Source: Gryganskiella cystojenkinii
Lineage: Eukaryota > Mortierellomycota > Mortierellomycetes > Mortierellales > Mortierellaceae
Assembly: GCA_015852425.1 (NCBI GenBank)
Contig: JAAAIG010000444.1
Span: 1-29,561 of the forward strand
DNA: 29,561 bases
Reading direction: 5' to 3'
How positions within the stretch are numbered: the stretch's first letter is position 1; each line of letters starts with the position of its first letter. Both the position numbers and the translations under genes were made by a program. This document shows positions 11,401 to 20,742 of this stretch, piece after piece. Below the pieces are notes generated by a model. The model saw nothing but the letters and a program-made list of their open reading frames with translations, searched no databases and was not told the DNA's origin.

Positions 11401-11715
11401 CTGACAGAGGACGTGACCTCGACACCGACGCACCGACGGATGAGTCGTTATGGATACGACGACTTTGAGGGCGATAAAGGTCATCACCAAGGAGTCTCTC
11501 AAAAAGAGAAACCCCAGGAAAAGAACTGTGATGGACCGTTGTTGGCACCGCCAGAGGAACCCCCTCGTCGGGCCTCGTTTATTGAACTAAACAATAGTAG
11601 TTGTGCCAAGGAGTTGCAGATGATGCAACACAAGCTCCAGCAACAACAACAGTCCTTGGTTGACTGGAACGACGCTGACTCTGATGTCTCTGCAGAGGAC
11701 TTTTGTTACTTTTAA
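8115..11715 (+). CDS. PH-domain protein with long Gln-rich disordered tail
   Basis: Probably a phosphoinositide- or protein-binding adaptor at a membrane. Two exons, 8115–8274 and 8723–11715, join in phase (G + GT gives Gly54) for 1050 residues; the intron runs from GTAACG to TTTCAG. A pleckstrin-homology domain spans about residues 30–154. Strands YSGHLLKLG and SRLFTF lie in exon 1. The rest of the sheet and the C-terminal helix LERWYFVLAKIW, with its characteristic Trp, are in exon 2. A His/Pro/Gln-rich insert of about 32 residues sits in the domain exactly at the intron. The rest is low complexity: Gln/His runs, an Ala run, an acidic tract near 629–648, and five SIR/SIH units at 834–848. 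RRxS-like motifs such as RRRLSG and RRASA suggest kinase sites (inference). Recognisable enzymatic domains are absent. The ligand is unknown. The domain call is firm for the fold, not for the ligand. Confidence 0.88.
8275..8722 (+). other. Intron of the PH-domain gene with (TC)17 microsatellite
   Basis: This 448-nt intron lies between donor GTAACG and acceptor TTTCAG. A perfect TC dinucleotide array occupies 8415–8448 (17 units), and T-rich tracts follow up to the 3' splice site. The exon 2 reading frame stays open leftwards through 8584, but PH-fold continuity supports splicing at 8723. Confidence 0.8.
8415..8448 (+). repeat. (TC)17 microsatellite
   Basis: Seventeen uninterrupted TC units inside the PH-gene intron, counted directly. 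Arrays of this kind are usually length-polymorphic between strains. Confidence 0.95.
11062..11106 (+). repeat. Five tandem 9-bp units coding Ser-Ile-Arg
   Basis: The unit AGCATTCGC occurs three times exactly, then once as AGTATTCGC and once as AGCATTCAC, all in frame in the PH-domain gene. The product is four SIR tripeptides followed by SIH. DNA-level identity points to recent slippage rather than old selected protein repeats. Confidence 0.93.
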
Positions 11716-12195
11716 AAAAAAGGAAAAGACACAGCGTTCGTTAAAAAATAAAATAAAAGAAATATTAAAATCGCAAGAGAAAAAAGCGATGCAAAAGCAG
11801 AAAAAGGCAAGCTGTGCAATTAATGAAGAAAAGACGGGGAGCAAATACTTGGGACAAGAAGAGAGAACAAAGAAGAGGAAAGGGTTCTCTTGCATTGATC
11901 ATGTCACGTCTCCTTGAAAGAATGAGAAAAACAGTAAACGACACTGGAGAGGGGGAGAGCGGCATATTTGCCGAGGAGTAAGATGGTGGTCGGTGTGGGA
12001 ACTTTGTGCTAATACGATTTTGGCTTTCTTTAGATGGATATTGCCTTCAATTTCTCATCTCTCTTTTTTTTTCACTTGACCATCTCTCTGTTACTTTATT
12101 CTCCCATCGTCACCTCTCTACCAACGTGGCTTCGACAGCATTTTCTCGTTCATAACTAAGCTCGCTGATTCTCTTTTCTCGCCGTCTCTTCAAAC
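11716..12195. other. Intergenic: 3' region of PH gene and tropomyosin promoter
   Basis: No gene is seen. The left part is A-rich 3' flank. From about 12020 the plus strand turns strongly T/C-rich up to the tropomyosin ATG, the same leader style as other genes in the window. Confidence 0.5.
11747..11752 (+). terminator. Candidate polyadenylation signal of the PH-domain gene
   Basis: AATAAA, overlapping a second AATAAA-like run, lies about 32 nt after the stop codon at 11713–11715. Position and sequence fit a eukaryotic poly(A) signal, but the surroundings are A-rich, so chance occurrence is possible. Confidence 0.4.
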
Positions 12196-12903
12196 ATGGA
12201 TAACTTCAAAGTGGTACGGAGGACTAAAAACCCCTCAACCTCTTTTCCTTAGTACTGACAACGAGGGCAAGTTTTCGCCTTTCCATGTTGGACTGACGAG
12301 ACCTTTTTGCGTTTTCTTTTGCGTCGCCAATACGTTTAGAAACTAAACCAGCTGCGTGAGGACGTAAACTCGGCCGTGACTCGAGGTGATGAAGCCGAGA
12401 CTTTAAAAAAGCGTCTCTTGGATGAGAACACACACCGCGACCACGAAATCAAATCACTCAAGACAAAACTCGACCGACTGGAAAAGGCTCTAGAAAAGGC
12501 TGACAGGAAAATGGCTGAGAATCAGGAAGGTCTGAACGAGGGCGAGACCCGGAAAACTGAGGGCGAAGAGAATGCTAAAAAAATTGTCGAACTCGAGTCC
12601 CAGTTGGATACCGTCGCGCATACTCTTCGAGGGTCGACCGAAAAGTAATGCGCCAGTGTTTTTTTATTTTATTTTATTTTATTTTTTGGAAATTGAGCAG
12701 TGTCCAACTGTCTGATATTTTTTTCTCTCGTTCTCATTAGACTGCGTGAGATGGATGTCAAGACGGAGCAGTATGAGCGCCGTGTTCAACAGCTGGAAAA
12801 GGAGGCTTTTGCCTCTGAGAACAAGTCAAAGGATATGACTGAAAAGTGTGATGAGGTCAAACGCGAGCTGGATGAGACCATCCAAAAACTTGCCGACCTC
12901 TAA
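12196..12903 (+). CDS. TPM: Tropomyosin
   Basis: An actin-filament-binding coiled coil. In fungi tropomyosin stabilises formin-made actin cables and the cytokinetic ring and helps myosin V transport. Exons are 12196–12213 (only 18 nt, MDNFKV), 12340–12644 and 12741–12903. Introns are 126 and 96 nt with GTACGG/TTTAG and GTAATG/ATTAG ends. All joins keep phase and give 161 residues, the length I recall for fission yeast Cdc8 and budding yeast Tpm2. The whole chain is a charged heptad-repeat helix with A/L core positions and no Pro. Typical family text includes RGDEAETLKKRL, KLDRLEKALEKAD, and the C-terminal LREMDVKTEQYERRVQQLEKE. The frame of exon 2 runs on to a TAA inside the donor, so missed splicing would truncate the protein. 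The second intron holds a TTTTA repeat. It converges with VMA22. Identity is secure; which fungal paralogue it is remains open. Confidence 0.95.
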
Positions 12904-13557
12904 AAAACAGAACAAGGATGTTGAGATCTTCCCAGCCCGTCTCCCCTTCTCTGTCTTCTCTCGCTGACTATCATCTTAAACTACTCGTTGTTCCTTGATG
13001 TAGAGCCTGTTTGCACACCAAATACACTTCATTTCGTTACCGTATTGATCGTTTGTTTATTTCAACCTTTTTCTTGCAAATCTCTTAACCCCACCCATGG
13101 ATATTTGTTGAGAACAGCAAAGAAATGCAACACCTTGTGCGCATGTAACCAATTGTTTATACCTCATGTTCTTACGTTTTGGTTTTCCTTTTGCTCTTCC
13201 TTCTACCATTCTCCTTTTCTTTCTTATTTCCACTTGCACACTCTCCTACGCCATCCTTTCTTGCGCGCCAAGAGCAAAAAACGTAAAAAATCAGTCCTCT
13301 ACTAACATCTTTCGACGCGCATGGCCGTCAAGTTGAGATAGGCTAATAGCCAGAGCTTCCTCTGGCGCCGCTGTACTCTTTCCTGCTTTAGATGTTGCCA
13401 GTTGTATGATACAATCAATCTGAATGAAAATGAATTAAAAGGCAATCGGCTTGCTTCTAGTTCTAGATCTGATTCCAATTCATAGGTTCATAGTAATTCC
13501 AAAAGGGGAACGGTATATTTTTTAGGCGTATGATAAAAAAAGCTGGATTCCACACGG
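12904..13557. other. Convergent intergenic region between tropomyosin and VMA22
   Basis: This holds the 3' flanks of two genes that face each other. It is T-rich with no supported reading frame. A 105-codon frame at 12988–13305 is rich in F, C, L and S, has no domain and is best read as composition. No clear AATAAA was found on either strand at the expected spots. Confidence 0.5.
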
Positions 13558-14785
13558 CTACGCCACAACACTCGATGGCTGTTCCTGTAATGACTGTAAA
13601 CGCAAGATATCCTTCTCTAGATTCACCAGTTTGTGTTGCACCGTCGCCATCATCGCCACGTCTTCCAGACCTAGTAACATCCAAGGGAGAGAGAAATGAT
13701 GGTAAACAAAGTCAGGTTTCTTTGATGGGCATAGTAGCAACATGGACGATTGTTCATCAAACTGATCAATATTTGAAATCCTGCGCCTCATGTTGTCTTT
13801 GAAGCTTGAAGAAAGATTCGCGCGTGTTTTTTTTGTACCTTGCTTGAATGCAGTCTGAGCTGTGCGTAAGGATCCTGGGACAAAGACACCAAACCAGAGC
13901 AAAGGATCCGGATTACGTTCTTTTTTCTTGCTTGTCGTCTTCGATGACAGCGTCGATGATGGCGATGAGAATACTGAGTCGACATTGGAAGTGGGAGCCG
14001 TTGCCTTCTTCTTGCGATCATCATCCTCATCGTCCTTGGCAATGTTTTGATCCTGCTCAACGAGGCTACTTGTGCTACTGCTGGTGTTGCCGCCACGTCT
14101 CCTCAATCCTGATCCAATCTGTCCATTGTTGAAAAGGTCGGTATCAGTCTCGGACTCTTGTTCTGGTTTCTTTCCTGAATCTTGCGCTTTCAACTGCTCC
14201 TGTGCTTGTTCTTGTTGTCGCCTCTTGACCAGCAAGTCTTGAATCCGCACTGTGTCTTTTTCCACAGAACTAACAGAGTAAACAACGAAGAGGTTTCGAC
14301 GCGCGGTTAGCGAATAAGAACTCTTTGCCGAGAATATCCGAACAAGTAAAGACGAACAAATATAGGTCAACGAAAGAAAACCTACACGCCTCGAAGTGCC
14401 TTCATCCGAAGATCATAACAATCCGCAGAGACGTTCCTGGGACCCATGACATATTTCGCCTGCGAGATCTGCTCGCGTCCCTATATATATTTCAATAACA
14501 TTTAGACCAATTAACATGTAAGGGATCCGGTTTTCAGAAGTTGGCTCAAAAGCGACTGACGACTCTCTGCTTTGAACATATATTTACCTCCTGGAACTTT
14601 TCAGAGATGCGGGTCCAAGCAGAGTGATAGTCTTGGACGAGCGTCATGTACAGTACGACTAGCTGATCGAGTTCCTTGTTAATGGAATCAGCATTGGTGT
14701 CATGACCATCAGTCCCTTGAGAATGTCGTTGTTGCCGCTGTGTCTCCTCCTCCTTCTGTTGGTGTTGGCCCTGGACATGCGGCAT
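13558..14785 (-). CDS. VMA22: V-ATPase assembly factor, Vma22/CCDC115-like
   Basis: Vma22 works with Vma12 and Vma21 at the ER to assemble the membrane sector of the vacuolar proton pump; the human counterpart is CCDC115. Exons on the minus strand are 14785–14588, 14480–14386, 14269–13839 and 13670–13558, giving 278 residues. The second donor is GTAGGT, chosen over an overlapping GTGTAG because only it keeps phase. Residues 37–66 form the first helix (LDQLVVLYMTLVQDY, then WTRISEKFQE). About 67–97 carry QAKYVMGPRNVSADCYD. The family signature DPLLWFGVFVPGSLRTAQ lies at 219–236 and is followed by a C-terminal helix LEKDILRLQSL. Between them about 100 residues of Gln/Ser/acidic linker make the protein longer than its roughly 180-residue relatives. 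The third intron has a length of 3n and no in-frame stop. Assignment rests on the two conserved ends and their spacing. Confidence 0.85.
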
Positions 14786-16667
14786 TTTTATGTGAATTAC
14801 AGAGGAGCGAATGGAAGTGGATGGGTTACATGGGTGACATAAAGTCGACCCGAGGATCTTTCTTAAGGGGTTATTTGTGACTGCTTTGTAGACTGGAAAG
14901 CGTCCGTCCATGAGAAGCGAAAGTTGACTATGTTCAAAACCTTCTTGCCTTGGCCTGGCTTGGCTTTTCACACCTTCCCGTCAAATATGTGCATCGACTT
15001 CATATGTAAAACCCAAGGTAATTCACTTGTCGACCCTCTCATCCAATCTTCCTCTGATGCTTTTTCTTCTTTTCCTCTTTCAAGCAAGAATGACTCCGCT
15101 ATCGCTATCGACCATTGTCGAAGAAAATGCAGATGTTTCTATCCTGAAAGAGAAAGGCGACAAAGAAGAGCAAAGAAGAGCAGGTGATGGCCGCAGAACA
15201 GGGTTTATAATCGGTCAACGAGGAGAATGATCTCGAATTGATAATTTTTTTGCGTGTTCTTTACAGACATGTCTTCCATATTTGTGAATCTTGATATCGA
15301 ACACAAAATGTAAATGGAAATGCAATCGAAAGAACGCACACAACTACTGCCTTCTTCGCCTATGTTCGGTTTCTTGCCCATTTCTCAAAACAAACAAAAA
15401 GGCTTTTTCTATGGGAGCAAACTCTCGAGTACTTGAGGAGGCCAGTTGAACTGACAATAAGGGCAACAGTCGATGGTGAACAAGGGAAAATTCTTGATGA
15501 AAATCAATTATTCAATGATCGCTTCGGTCACTTTACTTTACAGGGCCACCAGAGTCAAAGTCTACTGAGGGCTCCTGAATAAGCAAATGACCTGCGTTTC
15601 TGGCATCAGTTTCGTGGCAATGTCAAGCTTTGCCAATTTTCGAGACGAGCTATTAATACTATGACTTTTGAATAAAGTCTTCAGCTTGCTGCCAAATGGA
15701 CGGAAATATCTTTCTTTCACCATCAATAAAAAATAACGCCTACCCGGTCCGTGCACGTCGATGACGCAGGAACAAATGCATAAAACGAACACGCATAGTG
15801 CGAACGAACCCCAGCAGAACACAAAAAGCGCTTGTATCCATACACTACTATCCTATTCACAATTGGCTGTGGCCATGTGGACATCAAAACAATAATAAAA
15901 AGTGCGCATCTCTGTCATCATGATGTTTTTGCCCTTCTTGTTGTTGTCCGAAAAAAAAAGGTTCGTATCCCCCTTTACCAGCCCTGTACTTCTTGCATTT
16001 TTTTCTTCTCGTGATTACAGCACGTCGACCCCTATTTTCCAATGTAAAGTAGACAGCATGCAGTCCAAAGGCAAGGGTGCCTGAGTCTTGGGATTGCAGG
16101 TGAACCGTAACCGCATTTGAGCATCATTGTCAACCGCATGGTTGGTTTTCTTTTTTCTGCTGTCCTCCTGGTCATTTTATTTCTCACCTTTGGTTTGTGC
16201 CCTGACTCAAAAAAAAACACACTCCCTTTCCTTTTTCCTCTTCCTCTTTTCTCTCTTTTTTTTTAAAAAAAACTCAATCGGTTTTCTCCAAAAGCCAAAA
16301 AAAATCACAAACCTCCTTCATCTTTTTTGTTCTCCCTTTTATTTTCGTACCTTCTGCCCTAGGTTTTTGCTCATCCTTCGCTCGTTTGTTTCTTTTTCTC
16401 CACATAAACGCCCCCTGCTGGTCGCCCACTATCGAGACGAACCTCTGCCACCATCAGCCCACAAAAAAACATAATTTTTTTTTTTTTTTTAAAAAACTTC
16501 TTTTCTTTTTCTCAGCGTATTCTTTTTGTAGTTTCTCTCTTATTTTCTACTGTTTTTTCGATACACTTTCACGATCCGATCCTGTTGCCTTTCATTTCCT
16601 CTCTTTTCTCTGTTGTTTTTTTATCGAGTTTCTTATTCTTACACGAAATATATAGTTTGAACTAATA
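14786..16667. other. Long intergenic region, divergent from VMA22, leading to the 530-residue gene
   Basis: No secure gene is present in about 1.9 kb. A possible two-exon micro-ORF at 15090–15313 is listed separately. From about 16140 to 16665 the plus strand is dominated by T and C, with runs of eight or more T at several points. This is the presumed promoter and leader of the gene starting at 16668. TATATA-like text lies just upstream of that ATG, near 16648. Confidence 0.5.
15090..15313 (+). other. Possible 46-codon two-exon micro-ORF, uncertain
   Basis: An ATG at 15090 opens a frame reading MTPLSLSTIVEENADVSILK and continuing with KEKGDKEEQRR. It can be spliced from a donor GTGATG at 15184 to an acceptor TTTACAG ending at 15266, in phase, to end at TAA 15311–15313. 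The piece ILKEKGDKEEQRRA resembles the first helix of TPR co-chaperone repeats (LKEKGN…), so this may be the stump of a lost TPR gene. It could equally be chance: the protein is tiny and the donor weak. It diverges from VMA22 with about 300 nt between the starts. Confidence 0.2.
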
Positions 16668-18260
16668 ATGTCGACTCAAGTTATTGCGTCCGGACCATTG
16701 GTCACCACAATCATGGTTGCACCTAGAGCTGGTTTGGCCACGATCAGAACCATGTTCACCAACAACAACAGCAACAGTGCTACCGCCGCCTCTGCTAGAA
16801 GACACACTATATCCCAAACACCCTCCACATCTCTTACCTCTTCAAACACAAAGAAAGATCAAGCACTCTTGTACGGTCTCGCCTTCGCCACCAGCACTCT
16901 CAATCTCGGACTTGGTCCGCGCAGTCAAACCACCTCGGCGGAACGGTACGTCGCCGCAGTCGAGCGGGAACAACAACTTCAAGATTTTCAACTAAGCACG
17001 GTCAACGATCGAGGTTATTTCATCCCCCCAGGACCCGAGGACAAGTCTTTCAAAGAGCATATGCGGGAGACCGACCCCGAGAGTTTCTTTGAGCGGATTA
17101 TCCTTCAAACTCCACCGGACCGGGTCCAAAACTTTCTGTCGACTGCCTCGACCATTAGCCCCTACATGTTCTCGGACCCTGTCCCTTACAGAGACAGTAG
17201 AAGACGAAGAAGTAGGGGCGAGGATGAGAATGACAACAACAATAAGATCAAAAGAGGTGGGGGTCGTCACCAGTCCATCCCCTCGACGTTCATAAAAGAG
17301 TCAACGGCCAAAAAGGAGATGACTCTTAATATTGGATCAGCCTCGGTTACAGCCACCGTCAAACCAGTCCAACCAACAACACCTGCACCTACTGCTCAGG
17401 CCATGTCAGGGGCAAGTCCAACGGATCAACAACAAGGAAATCAGGGGAAGCGACAGCAACAGCAAGAACAAGCTACGAAGGTCAGCGTCAAGAATACCCT
17501 GACTACGGCAGTCAGCAACAAGACCAGCAACATCAACAGCAAAGAAATTGTGGCCGTGACAGCGACCCCAGCTGACACTTTGTCCACGCCCCCTGCAAGT
17601 CCACCGATAACGGTCGCGATCACGATGTCGAAGGACGAGGGTTACTTCCCATCCACTAGAGTCCATAGCCGGTCATCCATCGTGTCGCCTTCTTCGGTCC
17701 CGCCAACCCCACCGTCATCTTTCAGTGCTAATAACCGACCTGTCAGCCACAGCAGCCAACACACCACCCAGAGTAGAATCCTTCCAACGACCAAGGAAAT
17801 GGAATCCAAAAAGATCCGCCATCGAGCTAGAGCTCAATTGTCTTTCTTGACAGGATCCAAACCCTCGGCTGTTTGGCATGACGACGAGGATGACGATGAG
17901 GAGGACATGGAGTCTGGATACGATCATAATGATGTCTTGTTCAAGAAAGAAGCCTCCAGGACCCGCTCCACAGTATTCTTGGAGGATGATCTCTTGGACT
18001 CGTTGTTATTCTCATCCTCGGCCCCTACTTCGACCTCTGTACCCTCATCACGGTCGTCTTCCCCACCTGATCTGGTTCTGGACACATCGTCGTCTTCCTC
18101 CACGTCGTCCTCAGCGGCCTCGTCTCCAGAGGTCTCACCTCGTCCTTCAGCAAGCAGCAGCAGTGGTGCCATCTCTACAAAGGAAGTGACACGCCAAAAG
18201 AACGCCCGTAAACTTTGGGAACAAAACGACTTCGGAGGAGTTTTGCCAAATTTGCAGTGA
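16668..18260 (+). CDS. Unrecognised Ser/Thr/Gln-rich 530-residue protein
   Basis: A single-exon gene that I do not recognise. The start at 16668 is the first ATG after a long pyrimidine-rich leader. Residues 1–63 contain no Asp or Glu but several Arg and Lys, compatible with a mitochondrial presequence, though low-complexity bias could explain it. RRHT at 44–47 fits a PKA-type site. Residues 91–175 look most like a folded or conserved block: AERYVAAVEREQQLQDFQ, then GYFIPPGPEDKSF, DPESFFERII and SPYMFSDPVPYRD. After that come basic, Gln-rich and Ser/Pro-rich disordered stretches, an acidic DDEDDDEED tract near 404–413 and a poly-Ser region. The chain closes with a non-repetitive end, NARKLWEQNDFGGVLPNL, which may be a short linear motif. 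Codon-like order over 1.6 kb makes it a real gene. It converges on the F-box gene with about 154 nt between the stops. Confidence 0.8.
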   Translation: MSTQVIASGPLVTTIMVAPRAGLATIRTMFTNNNSNSATAASARRHTISQTPSTSLTSSNTKKDQALLYGLAFATSTLNLGLGPRSQTTSAERYVAAVEREQQLQDFQLSTVNDRGYFIPPGPEDKSFKEHMRETDPESFFERIILQTPPDRVQNFLSTASTISPYMFSDPVPYRDSRRRRSRGEDENDNNNKIKRGGGRHQSIPSTFIKESTAKKEMTLNIGSASVTATVKPVQPTTPAPTAQAMSGASPTDQQQGNQGKRQQQQEQATKVSVKNTLTTAVSNKTSNINSKEIVAVTATPADTLSTPPASPPITVAITMSKDEGYFPSTRVHSRSSIVSPSSVPPTPPSSFSANNRPVSHSSQHTTQSRILPTTKEMESKKIRHRARAQLSFLTGSKPSAVWHDDEDDDEEDMESGYDHNDVLFKKEASRTRSTVFLEDDLLDSLLFSSSAPTSTSVPSSRSSSPPDLVLDTSSSSSTSSSAASSPEVSPRPSASSSSGAISTKEVTRQKNARKLWEQNDFGGVLPNLQ

Positions 18261-18414
18261 TGTAAACAACATCCCCCATAACAACACTACCAGAAAAGTC
18301 GTAGTGCAGCTATATATATTCCTTTATCAATCGTACTGGTTTTGCCTTCTTGTTTTCAAAATAATATTAATTATTATAATATAAAAAGAACGAACATCGA
18401 TCTTTTATACATCT

Positions 18415-20742
18415 CTATTCAGCCGTGTATGTACAAGATCTCTCCGTAGTCTTATCCTGTGTTTGATGATGATGAGCCAGCTCATACGAGGACAGGGACG
18501 ACAAAGAAGAAGTGGAGGAAGACGAAGGAAGCGAGGATGATGTGTAATGACATAAAGAAGATAACGGTGTCGGAGAACAAGAACATGACGTAGAGGAATG
18601 GACTGTGGGACGGTCTAATGTCGTGATATTGAGGTACTCGAGCCTTGGAAACGTCTTGGTCATGAGATCGTAAAGAACCTGATGACCAGACCAGGCTCGC
18701 TCCCGGGCAAGCGTGTCCGAGTCTGTCGTCAATGCTGTTGTGTCCTCGTCATCGTAGTCATCGTCCATCGAGATATCGTCCAGGACCATCATCGTGGCCG
18801 GATGACTTTCGTTCACGACAGAGATTGACAAGGCTCGGAGTCCTCGACAGGAAGGCTCGAGAGAAGAATTGTCGAGAAAGTGCCGCTCCAGATCGTGGGC
18901 CTTGGTCGTCCAGCAACCGCCCAGGATATGAAGTTCTCTCAGATTTGGACAGGAAGTCAAAATCGGGATGTAGGAAAAAGAACCGTTGCCGAAGTATACA
19001 CTATCCATGTCACTGTCGATGCTGTCATTGTTGTGACAAATTTCGAGGTACTCTAATGCGGTTTTGTGCTGTAGTTGTTGCGATAAGAGCTGGTCCAGTG
19101 ATCGAGGTCCCAGCATTTGTGACCATGGTCCAGCCATGATCGTTGTTTGTCCTGTTATGAAAGATGGTGGTGGTGATGAGAATGTTGTTGATCCCGAGAC
19201 CTTGAGATGACGAAGCGGACCTTCGTCGTTTGCGGCACGGACCAGATCCGCAAAAGTTTTGTCCTCCAACGTCCCCTCGACTTCCCAGTGACCCGCACGG
19301 GAGAATCGACTCTGGAACGAGGAGTTGCCGCCAAGTAAGATCGAGTCGTCGCTATCTATAATCCGAAGTCGGAGCCGGGGTATAGACTTGAACAGACTCG
19401 AGAATGCCGGGAGGACGCCGTGTTGGAGGACGACACGAGTGCTATTATGCTGTGTGAACAGTGGAGAAGAGGCGCCCGTCCCGGTATAATCGCTTGCGGA
19501 GGCCAGGCAGAGATCCAGATCTCGAACTTGAAGGAACTGCGACGGGGGTTGCGGTGATTGTTCGTGCTGATGTTGCTGTTGCTGTATATGCGTTGATTGA
19601 TTCCAGAGCTTCGTCATGAGGTCCTCGGGTGAAGACAATTGTGATTGACCGGTAGTCAATTCCTTCAAGAGAACCGATTCTCGATCCATGATGGACGACT
19701 GAAACGTTGTCGCTGTTGTTGATGAGAGGAGAGGAGACCCTGACTGACAAGGGAACGTGAGCATCAATTGAGTCTTGGTCTGCATGAGCCGTACGATCCA
19801 ATCCAAGGCGAAGTTCAAGGGAATGGCGGTCAAGACGGAACGTGAGTAATTGCTCACATCGGTCATATCGGCGTCATCAAAAAATTCATCGTCGCTCACT
19901 GCTTCTTGTTCATGTTCTTCTTCCTCCATTTGATCGTCCTCGTCCTCGGCTTCGTCACCGAAATCGACGATCGATCCCTCTCTCAGATGCAGGCTCACAA
20001 TCTGAATGGACGTTTGCTCTTCCAACAGCTGGATCAAGGCCTCCAAACTTTCCAGCAGGTCGTCACCCACTTGGTATTCTCCTGCTGCTGTTGTTGTGGT
20101 TTCGACTGTTGCTGTTGTTGCCGTTTCTCGGATATATATGTTGGCTATCGACAATAGGGACAGATGGGCGTTCAATCGGACCATTTTCATCACAGACTCC
20201 AAACCCAGGAGATTTTCCCTCCGTGTTGATTGATCGCCATCAAAGGACAAACTTGTTGATGTGGAGGAGGGCAGGAAATCCGCACGGTAGTAGAGCTCTC
20301 TGAGATTCAGACACAGACCTCCCTCGGCGAGTAGTTCCAAAGTGTTGATGCCTGTAACGTAAAGTGTCTGGATAAGGTGACAGTTCAATTGAAGGACGCA
20401 TAACCGCTGAGGCGTGCAAAAGATGTCCTTGTTGCCGCTTCGACCACCGCTGTAGACTCGTCGATGTCGTCCGTGTAAACGACCTTCGTTGTCCTCAGGT
20501 TCGAGATCATCCCCGCTGTTACTGTCGATCCAGGGTTGACGCCGAGACCTTGAGCGGGTGAGGGCCATCGTCGCGGTTTGGAGGGTTCGCCAGAGAAACG
20601 GGTAAAACTCGGTCTTCCAAGATCGAGAAACAAGGATGCAGTTGAGGATATCAGCTGGAGTCATTGGCGTGACAATGTATTCTTTGATATGAGGGATAGT
20701 GAAGAGTATGAGGGTCCAGTTGCTATCATGGTGGCTGTTCAT
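18415..20742 (-). CDS. F-box-like/leucine-rich-repeat protein, 775 residues
   Basis: A likely substrate adaptor of an SCF ubiquitin ligase. An F-box-like motif lies at residues 13–55: ILFTIPHIKEYIV, then TPADILNCILVSRSWKTEF and LWRTL; the spacing and the Trp match fungal F-box proteins. The body has irregular leucine-rich segments such as CLNLRELYY near 144, LRDLDLCL, LEYLEICHN, CPNLRELHILGGCW and FPRLEYLNI. Between them sit low-complexity inserts: an acidic tract at about 261–292, a Gln/His run, and Ser-rich text at the C-terminus. It is one uninterrupted frame. The start ATG follows directly on an A-rich run on its sense strand. The target is unknown. It is only distantly like the F-box gene at 24887 and is not an obvious tandem copy. 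F-box-like identity is likely rather than certain. Confidence 0.82.
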   Translation of the reverse strand: MNSHHDSNWTLILFTIPHIKEYIVTPMTPADILNCILVSRSWKTEFYPFLWRTLQTATMALTRSRSRRQPWIDSNSGDDLEPEDNEGRLHGRHRRVYSGGRSGNKDIFCTPQRLCVLQLNCHLIQTLYVTGINTLELLAEGGLCLNLRELYYRADFLPSSTSTSLSFDGDQSTRRENLLGLESVMKMVRLNAHLSLLSIANIYIRETATTATVETTTTAAGEYQVGDDLLESLEALIQLLEEQTSIQIVSLHLREGSIVDFGDEAEDEDDQMEEEEHEQEAVSDDEFFDDADMTDVSNYSRSVLTAIPLNFALDWIVRLMQTKTQLMLTFPCQSGSPLLSSTTATTFQSSIMDRESVLLKELTTGQSQLSSPEDLMTKLWNQSTHIQQQQHQHEQSPQPPSQFLQVRDLDLCLASASDYTGTGASSPLFTQHNSTRVVLQHGVLPAFSSLFKSIPRLRLRIIDSDDSILLGGNSSFQSRFSRAGHWEVEGTLEDKTFADLVRAANDEGPLRHLKVSGSTTFSSPPPSFITGQTTIMAGPWSQMLGPRSLDQLLSQQLQHKTALEYLEICHNNDSIDSDMDSVYFGNGSFSYIPILTSCPNLRELHILGGCWTTKAHDLERHFLDNSSLEPSCRGLRALSISVVNESHPATMMVLDDISMDDDYDDEDTTALTTDSDTLARERAWSGHQVLYDLMTKTFPRLEYLNITTLDRPTVHSSTSCSCSPTPLSSLCHYTSSSLPSSSSTSSLSSLSSYELAHHHQTQDKTTERSCTYTAE

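Noticed and set aside
15562..15822. 86-codon minus-strand frame with a hydrophobic Cys-rich start, like a small secreted protein
   Set aside because: The start resembles a signal peptide, but no cysteine framework or known family follows, and no other coding sign supports it.
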